Notes under the pieces: model-generated
The model's database searches: none
Told to the model about the DNA's origin: nothing
What the model saw: only the letters and a program-made list of their open reading frames with translations
IMG/VR virus record: IMGVR_UViG_3300027911_000001
Location: 64,001 to 128,000 of that record
DNA: 64,000 nucleotides
From: a virus
Reading direction: 5' to 3' (one strand)
Position numbers and translations under genes: made by a program
In this document: in pieces, positions 13,852-21,534 of the stretch
How the letters are laid out: every line of letters starts with the position of its first letter
How positions within the stretch are numbered: the first letter of the stretch is position 1

Positions 13852-16125
13852 ATGGAAAAGAAACTTAAAATCAGTCTTGACCTAGATGATAAAGCGTTTA
13901 GCTCAGCTGTCAAACGCATGCAAGATCAGCTTAGCAAGATTCAAACTGAACCTAGGCTTCTTCAGCAACAACAACAAATAAGTCAGAAAATGCAATCTAT
14001 GGGGCTCGGCACATTGCCAGGCGCTCCCGGTGATCGTCAAATTGAGCAAGCGCAACAGAGAGCAAAACAGCAAACCGATAAGGTTTTCGAAGAAACCAAA
14101 CGTAAACTTGATATTATCAAAAGACTTGAATCTGATTTAAATAAAGAAAAAATGAGCGGTCTAGCTACTGAAGAAAGAAAGCTCAAAATCGAAGAACGTC
14201 TTGCCGATCTAAAAAAACAAGAACTAAGAACTACAGGCGAACTAAAAGTTTTAACCGGTCCACAAGGAGTTGGCGGAGCCGGCGGCGGAATGGGCGCTAT
14301 TCCATTTAAGGGTATTGCTCAGGGTCTAACGGCTCTTGGTACCGCCAGCATGGTTATTTCTAATATCCAAAGCAACCTGATGCGTCGTCAAATAGAAACT
14401 GCTTCGGCTACAGGAAGCGCCACGCAGGGAACTTTTGGTAAGGAGCTTGGATCTGTATATTCTGGACAACAAGGCCTAGAGATGGCCTTCATGCCTGAAA
14501 AAGCTAAAGCTACTAAAATGGCCGTAGAATCCATGAAAGGCGCTGCCTCTAGAGATTGGATGAAAGCCCTAGGTAGCATAGTTTTAGAAACTGTCGCCGG
14601 TGCCGCAGGTGGAGCTATGGCAGGAACAGCGTTGCCTGTAGTTGGAAATATAGCTGGCGGTATTATTGGCGGACTCGGCGGCTTAGGCCATGCTCTTTCT
14701 AATAAAGACACATATAATACTCTTTCTTTTTCTAGGGAAGCTACCGAAGCCGTAAACGCTAGACGCGCTAAAGAATTTGCAGAAAATTATAATGAGTCTT
14801 ACGAAGGTCTTAAGAATCAAAACCCACTTAAAAGGATGGCAGCAGAAGAGTACAATCAAAACGCCACAAGAAATTTAGAATTCCAAAGATCCTTGGGTCT
14901 AGACTATTCCTCTTTCCATGGTCCTGGCGGTTTTAGAGAAAAAGCGATCAATTCCGGATTTACCGACCAAATGGCTATGCAGATGTCAGGTCAAATAATG
15001 AGCGCTGGAGGTTCAACTAGAATGGGCAGAGAATCCATGCTAGGCTTGAAGGCAGCTAGAGGAATGGACATCACAAATGCCGGACAAATCTTAGGAAACT
15101 TATCTCAAACGTTGGGTAGTTCTGATTCGTCTAAACAAGCATTTATTAAAATGATCGCCGAAGGGAATAAACTCGGCTTAGATTCTAGCGAATACAGAGA
15201 AGAGAATAGAAAATTTTTAGAAGCCACTACACAAGTAATTTCTAAAAGTGAGACGGGCAATCAGTCAGATATCGAGAGCATGGTTAAGCGTTTTGGTGGA
15301 TTTATAGCGGAACCTACCAATAGAGGTATTCAGGCTGCACAAACTGCCTATCAAGCTTTTAACGATATCACTTCATCTAATACTGGCCCCTCAGGCGTCA
15401 TGCGTGCTGCTGGATTTTTACAAGACTCTGTAATCGGTAAAATGTCTGCCACTGATAGGGCAGCTCTTTCCGCTATACCCGCAGATCAGTTGGCGGAGGA
15501 TCATCCGTCTGTTAAGGCTTTGGCTAGTAAATACCACACTTCTGAAAAAGATATCGTTAGTCGCGTACGAAAGGCAGGAGCCGGAGCTATCCATAGGTTA
15601 CCTGAAGGAGACAGATTAACTAAAAGCTTGATTAGTAAGCGTGGAGATATGGAAAAAACCACCAGCCCAATGATGAAAGAGAGACTGGCTAAAGAAATTC
15701 AGGAGGAACAGCAAAGTCTTTCCTTGACTCTATTGGCCGAACATCCCGAACTAGGCAAGAGTACAAAAACCCTAAACTCTTTTATACAAGGTACTACCCA
15801 AGCGACTGAAGCCGGTAGGAATAAGTTCTTTGAGCAAATGGCCGATAAGAAACTAGAAGGCGGAGAAACTGGTAGAGTCGAAGACGAAACTATCAAGGGA
15901 ATGGCCGAAAGTTCTAGGCTTATGCTGACCACATTTAGAGAGTTTAAAGATCAAATAGTGCCAACCGCAGACGCAATTGGTAAATTTAACGATAGATTAA
16001 AGCAAACGGTAGATATTATTATGAAAATGCCAGAATCGGAACGTTCTGGATTATTACAACGCCTATACTCCAATTTAACTGGTGGAAATGACAAGTCTAG
16101 CACGCAGCCTCAGGGCGGTAAATAA
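13852..16125 (+). CDS. tail tape measure-like protein
   Basis: 757 residues. A helical, Gln-rich N-terminus (about 1-130) is followed by a Gly/Ala-rich hydrophobic region (about 140-280, including GAAGGAMAGTALPVVGN) and a long helical C-terminus. This layout and the position directly before the hub gene fit a tape measure, which sets tail length and helps DNA pass the membrane. It is short for a long contractile tail, so tail length may be modest or another tape protein may exist outside the window. 1-nt overlap with the next gene. Confidence 0.68.
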   Translation: MEKKLKISLDLDDKAFSSAVKRMQDQLSKIQTEPRLLQQQQQISQKMQSMGLGTLPGAPGDRQIEQAQQRAKQQTDKVFEETKRKLDIIKRLESDLNKEKMSGLATEERKLKIEERLADLKKQELRTTGELKVLTGPQGVGGAGGGMGAIPFKGIAQGLTALGTASMVISNIQSNLMRRQIETASATGSATQGTFGKELGSVYSGQQGLEMAFMPEKAKATKMAVESMKGAASRDWMKALGSIVLETVAGAAGGAMAGTALPVVGNIAGGIIGGLGGLGHALSNKDTYNTLSFSREATEAVNARRAKEFAENYNESYEGLKNQNPLKRMAAEEYNQNATRNLEFQRSLGLDYSSFHGPGGFREKAINSGFTDQMAMQMSGQIMSAGGSTRMGRESMLGLKAARGMDITNAGQILGNLSQTLGSSDSSKQAFIKMIAEGNKLGLDSSEYREENRKFLEATTQVISKSETGNQSDIESMVKRFGGFIAEPTNRGIQAAQTAYQAFNDITSSNTGPSGVMRAAGFLQDSVIGKMSATDRAALSAIPADQLAEDHPSVKALASKYHTSEKDIVSRVRKAGAGAIHRLPEGDRLTKSLISKRGDMEKTTSPMMKERLAKEIQEEQQSLSLTLLAEHPELGKSTKTLNSFIQGTTQATEAGRNKFFEQMADKKLEGGETGRVEDETIKGMAESSRLMLTTFREFKDQIVPTADAIGKFNDRLKQTVDIIMKMPESERSGLLQRLYSNLTGGNDKSSTQPQGGK

Positions 16126-18002
16126 TGTCAAATACGAATGCCTACTCTTATAACCTAAATCCATCAGGAAACGGCCAGGATGAAAATGGACTTGTAAGCC
16201 AGTCCAGTCCTTGTTGGGTTTTGACCTTTGTTCAATGGCAACAAAGAGACACTCTGAGAACTGTACCGTCGGGCGGCGTTGACTATACTACCGTTAGAAA
16301 TCATCCGGTAGTAGTGGAAAATGACTGTGTTCAGGTAACTACTACATCTAATAAAAATACTCTTACTCCTTCCATGTCTGCGGCTCTATTGATGACGGAT
16401 ATAAATTATGAAACAGAGATAGCGCCTGGAGATTTCGTCATAGTAAACATGCTTAACTATCCTAGCGAAGCCAGAAGAGTTGCAAATAAGGCTAGGGCTA
16501 ATCAACCTATCAATGGACCTAAAGATGGCTTCAAAGGCGTATTCAAAATTCAAAGCGTCAGAAGATCATTGGGAATTATAGACCAAGCTTCGGGGACAAA
16601 AGCGCAGATTTTTAAGATTGATGGGTACGCTTTCACGGAATTCAATAATACTATTTACTTTAACCAAAATCTTGTAGACCAATCTGAGCAAAACAACGTA
16701 AATCTATGGTTCACCAATCTGGCCGGCGCGTGGTCTTCCATGGTTAGAGCTAAGGGGCTGACGAACGTTCAAGATATATTGCAGTTTTTAATAGAGGCCT
16801 TGGTGGGCGACGGTATTGGGGATAATGGCAGGTTTGTTAAGGGAATAGTGAAGAGTCCAAATACTCTATTCTTTATCCCCGGTCTATTAGGTAAACTATT
16901 GAATGTCGATCAAGCTGTGGCAGCAAAAGATATCTACAACTATCTTTTTGGTATTCAAAGTTATAATGCCAATGCTAGCCAAACGGCTTCAAGCGGCCTG
17001 AATCCTGTTATAAGCGAAGATGACGGAAGATTTTTCGTAACCAATACTAAATGTAAGGGCGAGACAGTTACTAAGCCAGAATACTGGAATCAAGTACAGG
17101 TTTGGTCTATTTTAAATCAATTTTCGAATGCTCCTATTAATGAACTTTTTACTTGTTTTAGGCTTTCTCCTGACGGAGACGTAATGCCAACCGTAGTATT
17201 TAGACAGATTCCATTCACAAACGATGATTTTGTCGCTAACCAATTTCCTGTGACTAGATTTATGAATCTGCCAAGATGGAATTTAAATCCAGCCCTAGTT
17301 TACAGCTTCGATCTTGGAAGAGATGAATCTGCTCGAATCAACTTTGTGCAATATTTTGGCAGGTCTACATTTGGGCCTGAGGGGTATAGCTTAAACGAAG
17401 AGACGGCCCAAAAAAATTATCTTTATGACGTGGATGACGTAAAAAGAAGTGGATTAAGGCCTTATGTTGTTACTTCTTTATTCGACGAACCGGTGGTCGA
17501 AGGTCAAAAAACCGTATATCAGAGCGTTTCTTGGGCCAAGATAATGGGAGATTGCTTAATAGGCGGCCATCTTAAGATGAATGGAACTATAGAATGTGTT
17601 GGAATAGTAGACCCAATAGCCGTAGGCGATAACTTACAGTTTGATGGAGTAGTTTATCACATAGAGCAAATTACCCACAATTCTCAAATATCTGTAGGCG
17701 ATGGCAAGAAACACTTTACTACCACTTTAAGTGTAAGCCATGGAATAAGTATAAATTCTACTAAGTCAGCGCTCAAATATGCTGAAATGGTATATTCTAA
17801 CGCTTACGATTATAGACAAAATGATTACAACAATAAGAAGATTTTGCCAGGTGTTTCAGAAAGTCAAGATATTGTTTATAGAAATGCCCCATCAAATCCA
17901 GATACGCCACACCCAGGAAACAATCCGTTCCAACAACCAAATACAGGAACCAATATAAATAGCCCCCAAAGAACTGGTGGCGGGGAGAATAGCGATACAT
18001 GA
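16125..18002 (+). CDS. baseplate hub protein (gp27-like)
   Basis: 625 residues. It lies between the tape measure and the spike. A middle stretch with alternating beta-strands and a C-terminal MNGTIECVGIVDPIAVGDNL..GVVYHIEQITH..., typical of hub proteins of contractile tails that form a trimeric ring holding the spike. The last 60 residues are a Pro/Asn-rich tail. 4-nt overlap with the spike gene suggests equal expression. Assignment rests on order and local motif resemblance. Confidence 0.68.
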   Translation: MSNTNAYSYNLNPSGNGQDENGLVSQSSPCWVLTFVQWQQRDTLRTVPSGGVDYTTVRNHPVVVENDCVQVTTTSNKNTLTPSMSAALLMTDINYETEIAPGDFVIVNMLNYPSEARRVANKARANQPINGPKDGFKGVFKIQSVRRSLGIIDQASGTKAQIFKIDGYAFTEFNNTIYFNQNLVDQSEQNNVNLWFTNLAGAWSSMVRAKGLTNVQDILQFLIEALVGDGIGDNGRFVKGIVKSPNTLFFIPGLLGKLLNVDQAVAAKDIYNYLFGIQSYNANASQTASSGLNPVISEDDGRFFVTNTKCKGETVTKPEYWNQVQVWSILNQFSNAPINELFTCFRLSPDGDVMPTVVFRQIPFTNDDFVANQFPVTRFMNLPRWNLNPALVYSFDLGRDESARINFVQYFGRSTFGPEGYSLNEETAQKNYLYDVDDVKRSGLRPYVVTSLFDEPVVEGQKTVYQSVSWAKIMGDCLIGGHLKMNGTIECVGIVDPIAVGDNLQFDGVVYHIEQITHNSQISVGDGKKHFTTTLSVSHGISINSTKSALKYAEMVYSNAYDYRQNDYNNKKILPGVSESQDIVYRNAPSNPDTPHPGNNPFQQPNTGTNINSPQRTGGGENSDT

Positions 18003-18952
18003 ATAATTTCTTAGATAACGGCACCGTTCTTCCTTCTGGCTTATTGAATGAGTCCATGTCTTCTAGACTTGAAGGCTTTAATAAAAGTTATAGAGATACC
18101 CCTCTTAGGGCCGGTGTCATTGTAGCTTCTTATTCTGTAAATGATCCCGAAAATAGAACTAAGCTAGCTACGGAGTACGATGTTACGACCGTGCAACAAA
18201 ACGAAGATCGCGGCGCTACTACTATCAATTATAGAAAATGTCTATCTAGCGATGCCTTGGGCGGAATAGCTGACTTTTTTGAAATGAATTTTAGGCAAAA
18301 AACCCAACAGACCTATAGTGGGCAGGCGGTGAGATTTGCCGGTCAAAACGGAAGCATTGTTCTTTTGCTTTGTTTAGATGGAACGTCTAATAAAGCCATG
18401 ATAGTAGGTGGATTCCCTCATCCAGATAGAGAAACTGCCCTAGTAGATACCCAACCGAGACTTCAGGGCGAATATAATGGCGTCAATATAGCCATAAATC
18501 CTGATGGGTCAACTTCTTTAACTTTTAAAGGTGCCACGGACAATGATGGAAATGTTATAGATCCTAGTCAAGGGACAACAAAAGTACAAATATCAACCGA
18601 TGGAAGCTTTAGTGTCACAAACCAGGCAACAACCTTAAATATGGCTAAGAGTGGCGTTATTACTATTACTGCTAAGGGCGATATAGATATAAACACTCAG
18701 GCTAACAACAATGTGACTATTTCTGGAAATTCTACAACTAATGTTACGGGAAACTCTGTATTAAATGTTAGCGGCGATTGTGATATAACTGCTAAGGGTA
18801 AGGTTATGGTCACTGCACCGGAAATCGATTTGAACGGAAATAGTTCGGATCCGGGTAAAGGGGTCATAGATTCTAATGGAACCTATTCGGTAGTGGATTT
18901 CATAACTGGCGTCCCGGTACTGCCAAGTCCCACAGTTTTTATCGATGTATAG
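17999..18952 (+). CDS. baseplate central spike protein (gp5/gpV-like)
   Basis: 317 residues. An OB-fold-like region (SGQAVRFAGQNGSIVLLLC..NKAMIVGGFPHP, about 105-140) is followed by a repetitive beta-helix (VTISGNSTTNVTGNSVLNVSGDCDITAKGKV, about 230-270), the plan of membrane-piercing spikes. No lysozyme domain between them. The end (VPVLPSPTVFIDV) has no metal-binding HxH tip, so the tip may be a separate protein. Confidence 0.75.
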   Translation: MNNFLDNGTVLPSGLLNESMSSRLEGFNKSYRDTPLRAGVIVASYSVNDPENRTKLATEYDVTTVQQNEDRGATTINYRKCLSSDALGGIADFFEMNFRQKTQQTYSGQAVRFAGQNGSIVLLLCLDGTSNKAMIVGGFPHPDRETALVDTQPRLQGEYNGVNIAINPDGSTSLTFKGATDNDGNVIDPSQGTTKVQISTDGSFSVTNQATTLNMAKSGVITITAKGDIDINTQANNNVTISGNSTTNVTGNSVLNVSGDCDITAKGKVMVTAPEIDLNGNSSDPGKGVIDSNGTYSVVDFITGVPVLPSPTVFIDV

Positions 18953-18965
18953 TTAAGGAGCAATT

Positions 18966-19682
18966 GTGCCAGTAAGTCCTTCCGCATTCGCCGCTATAGT
19001 AAAAGCCGATGTAGATAGTAGATTTGCTACAGTTCTAGGTCGAGGCATTCATCCATTGGCTCAGCATAATCCTTCCTATTATATACTTTTTGCTAATGCT
19101 GTCGGAACGGGAATAATTAGCGCCGGTCCTACTATAGCGTTTGTAACCAATGATACGGGTCAGCAAGGCTCTCCATTAGTCGAGGGAATCGGAACCGGAG
19201 TTGGCATTATCACAGACCCTACATTTTTTGTTCAAGACTTGTATACCAGGATAAGAAACTACGTGATAGCTGATTTTGGCCACACTCTTCACGATCCATA
19301 TCCGCCTGGACCCTCCAACTACTCAGGGCAATATCTTTTGGCATTGTGTAATGGGATTAATGATGCGTTTTTAAGTTATTATCCTACAGCCTGGACCCTT
19401 AATTCTGTTCATCCCCAAATATACATGGGCACAGGCCTCATTATAGATGGTCAATTTAGCGGACTATCCGCTACAGCAATAGCGGCAGCTATAGTTGCAG
19501 CTGCACCTAGTTTCGTAGGTCGTTTCTGGCCCAGGTTTGCTCAAGCCGTTTCGGAAAGCTATGTATTGCTCATAGAACAGCATTCCACGGGTACTGTCAC
19601 TATTACTGGATCTTGTTCTCCCGGACTAACTCAAGTTTGCGGAATTGGCGGCACTGGAAACGGTACCGGAGCTGCGACCTAA
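18966..19682 (+). CDS. virion-associated protein, unknown
   Basis: 238 residues with a GTG start (AAGGAG 6 nt upstream decides it). Ala, Gly and Thr rich, with ATAIAAAIVAAAPSFVGRFWPRFAQAVSESYVLLIEQHSTGTVTITG near the C-terminus and a Gly-rich tail. Located between spike and a membrane protein; probably a baseplate or tail accessory protein. No family recognised. Confidence 0.6.
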   Translation: MPVSPSAFAAIVKADVDSRFATVLGRGIHPLAQHNPSYYILFANAVGTGIISAGPTIAFVTNDTGQQGSPLVEGIGTGVGIITDPTFFVQDLYTRIRNYVIADFGHTLHDPYPPGPSNYSGQYLLALCNGINDAFLSYYPTAWTLNSVHPQIYMGTGLIIDGQFSGLSATAIAAAIVAAAPSFVGRFWPRFAQAVSESYVLLIEQHSTGTVTITGSCSPGLTQVCGIGGTGNGTGAAT

Positions 19683-19688
19683 TCTTTA
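19681..19688 (+). promoter_or_regulatory. AATCTTTA motif
   Basis: AATCTTTA starts on the last bases of the previous stop codon and lies 14 nt before ATG 19703. Confidence 0.48.
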
Positions 19689-19702
19689 ACTAGGGGTATT
19701 TT

Positions 19703-20245
19703 ATGACTTTTTGGGAATTCTTTAGTCGCATGTTTCCGTATTATATGTTGGGCGCATTTACCTTCTATGCTGTATGGAATTCCAAATATAGATATCTACT
19801 TGCTTTCAAATTGAAGCCCTTTTTAAAGTTTTGCGGATTTTTAGCCATGATATCTGTCTATAGATATATTATGCTAAGAATAGAAGTTATGAATGGTGCT
19901 ATTAATCCAGCTCTATCTACCGTGAAATCCTTACCATTGGGCGTGACCTTGTTTGTAGGCTGGGAAGACATGGCTCATGCCGTTCCTATTGTTCTTTTAA
20001 GGCGATTCCTAGGCAATAGTAAATGGCTCATTCCCGCTAGGCTCATAGTTCTGGCCGCTGTGATGCTAGAATTCGGATTAGGGCACAGATATCAGGGAAA
20101 TTTAGCTGCTGCTATTTTGTCTCTTTATATTTTAGTGTCCATAAGATATGGCGTTAAGGTCGGTTTTGGTACTGTTATGGCCTGTCACGTAATGTATGAC
20201 TTGGCTACGTTGTCGGTTGCTAAATATGCCCTATCGGGTTTTTAG
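19703..20245 (+). CDS. CPBP-like intramembrane protease / Abi-type membrane protein
   Basis: 180 residues with several hydrophobic segments. Conserved polar residues sit in membrane segments as in the CPBP (Rce1/Abi) family: E88-D89 (motif 1, without the usual Arg), F124-x-x-x-H128 (motif 2) and H162-x-x-x-D166 (motif 3). Family members are glutamic intramembrane proteases, some linked to bacteriocin immunity. Finding one in a tail operon is unusual. Activity is inferred from motif spacing alone; an inactive membrane protein is possible. Confidence 0.5.
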   Translation: MTFWEFFSRMFPYYMLGAFTFYAVWNSKYRYLLAFKLKPFLKFCGFLAMISVYRYIMLRIEVMNGAINPALSTVKSLPLGVTLFVGWEDMAHAVPIVLLRRFLGNSKWLIPARLIVLAAVMLEFGLGHRYQGNLAAAILSLYILVSIRYGVKVGFGTVMACHVMYDLATLSVAKYALSGF

Positions 20246-20265
20246 AAAAAGCTCAATAATTAAGA

Positions 20266-20275
20266 TATGATATAA
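20266..20275 (+). promoter_or_regulatory. TATGATATA late-type promoter
   Basis: TATGATATAA followed by TAGG; predicted start near 20281, leaving a leader of about 12 nt before ATG 20293. Confidence 0.55.
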
Positions 20276-20292
20276 TAGGTACGTGAGCAACC

Positions 20293-20556
20293 ATGAGCAC
20301 TAAAAATCCTTTCGTAAGCTATACCGTAGAAGAGATTCTGAATGCAGAACGCGATTCTTTTGTCGTTCAGATCGGGTATGACTTGTACAGGAATAAGAAA
20401 AAAGAGCATATTTTTTCTCGAGCCGAAGCGGAAAAGCATTATAACCTTATTTTAAGAAATATCCTGCATTCCATTGCTCACGGAGATGCCAAGCAAAGGA
20501 CTTCGGCCACCAGATGTCTTTCTGGCCTTAGTATTTTACCCTTCAGATTCCAATAA
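20293..20556 (+). CDS. small protein, unknown
   Basis: 87 residues with helices EEILNAERDSFVVQIGYDLYRNKKK and FSRAEAEKHYNLILRNILHSIAHG. It has its own late-type promoter and no clear ribosome binding site. The 3' end overlaps the convergent minus-strand gene by 21 nt. No family recognised. Confidence 0.58.
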   Translation: MSTKNPFVSYTVEEILNAERDSFVVQIGYDLYRNKKKEHIFSRAEAEKHYNLILRNILHSIAHGDAKQRTSATRCLSGLSILPFRFQ

Positions 20557-20901
20557 TTCGCGAATTTGACCGTCATGCGTAAGAGCCAAGTAATAGCCTA
20601 AAATGTACCTATTCTTAGGATGCAGTCCTTCGTTTTCTTCATATAAATTTAAAATACTTTCTACTGCATCTAAGATACTTCTAGCAAAACACCAATGACC
20701 CTCGGCATGTTTTTTATTGCATCCCATGTTTTTAGTTTTATGCAAAAAATATAGTGCTGCGGCTTCTCTGCATATTTCTAGGTCATTGAGGTAATCTAAA
20801 AGCTCTAAATAGTTATCTAAATCACCCCACGCTCTACTTTCGTGTTTGATAAGCTCATTATAAACAAATATGATGTTTTTTGTTTCGTAGGAATCAATCA
20901 T
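20536..20901 (-). CDS. small helical protein, unknown
   Basis: About 121 residues from ATG 20901; TTG 20937 and GTG 20919 upstream in frame are alternatives that would overlap the lipoprotein gene. Predicted all helical (IIFVYNELIKHESRAW, NYLELLDYLNDLEICREAAALYFLHKTK, ILDAVESILNLYEENEG), reminiscent of a helical repeat. Downstream partner of the metalloprotease lipoprotein gene on the minus strand. Confidence 0.55.
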   Translation of the reverse strand: MIDSYETKNIIFVYNELIKHESRAWGDLDNYLELLDYLNDLEICREAAALYFLHKTKNMGCNKKHAEGHWCFARSILDAVESILNLYEENEGLHPKNRYILGYYLALTHDGQIRELLESEG

Positions 20902-20905
20902 GGCT

Positions 20906-21481
20906 TTAATACGGCTCACATCTCTCGAAAAGTTCAATAATGTAGTCGCTATAATGTGTGGTGGTGCAATAGTCGTCTAAAATTACCGGAAACATAAATG
21001 ACAATGGGCAGCCATCTTCGTACCTACCGGCTCTGGGTCCTCTAGTGAATGACCATTCGATATCTTCTCTAATTTTTTGAATTTTGGTTTCCGGATACAT
21101 TATTCCATTACCGTAGTCATGTTTTCTGCCACAATAACAATGGTCCGCTTCGTGTAGGATTAGGGCAAGCCGACTTATTTCTGAAGATCTATACCACCAA
21201 TCGGAATCGATGTCAATTTCGCGCCATCCCCAACCATAAGTACATAGCCCAATTACGTTTCCATTGTTTATCTCTTTAAAACCAACGGTTACGTCTTTAT
21301 CAAAGGCAATTCCTTGGATCTTGGCTAAATCCTTATATTCCTTGATGAGCTTAGCAGCTTTGGGATCGACACCTTTATATTCAGGGGCTAATTTTGGAGG
21401 AAATTCTGAGCATCCGGTCAAACCTAAAATGGGTAAAATTGCAATAAAAACAATAGCTAATGCCTTAAACCTATGCTTCAT
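20906..21481 (-). CDS. lipoprotein zinc metalloprotease with metzincin-like motif
   Basis: 191 residues. The signal MKHRFKALAIVFIAILPILGLTGC ends in lipobox LTGC (C24). H110-E-x-x-H114-x-x-x-G118-x-x-H121 closely resembles the metzincin site (one residue longer than HExxHxxGxxH), and IMYP (M128) stands where a Met-turn would be. Six or more further Cys suggest disulfides. It would be tethered to the host envelope, facing the periplasm or outside. Possible roles are cleaving host surface proteins or aiding exclusion or lysis; none is shown. Late-type promoter immediately upstream. Confidence 0.62.
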   Translation of the reverse strand: MKHRFKALAIVFIAILPILGLTGCSEFPPKLAPEYKGVDPKAAKLIKEYKDLAKIQGIAFDKDVTVGFKEINNGNVIGLCTYGWGWREIDIDSDWWYRSSEISRLALILHEADHCYCGRKHDYGNGIMYPETKIQKIREDIEWSFTRGPRAGRYEDGCPLSFMFPVILDDYCTTTHYSDYIIELFERCEPY

Positions 21482-21483
21482 AT

Positions 21484-21499
21484 TATGATATATATCATA
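21484..21499. promoter_or_regulatory. palindromic divergent late-type promoter
   Basis: TATGATATATATCATA is a perfect 16-bp palindrome, so the late box is readable in both directions: plus toward 21535 and minus toward the lipoprotein gene, whose ATG (21481) is about 3 nt from the predicted minus-strand start. Confidence 0.55.
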
Positions 21500-21513
21500 T
21501 GTGCCAAAATCGC

Positions 21514-21522
21514 AATCTTTAG
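21514..21522 (+). promoter_or_regulatory. AATCTTTA motif
   Basis: AATCTTTAG at about +16 of the predicted transcript for the gene at 21535, 30 nt from the start of the TATGATATA box. Confidence 0.5.
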
Positions 21523-21534
21523 AATAGGACTAAT

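Noticed and set aside
20293-20937. toxin-antitoxin pair from the convergent small genes
   Set aside because: Genes converge and are not co-transcribed, and neither protein shows a toxin or antitoxin motif.
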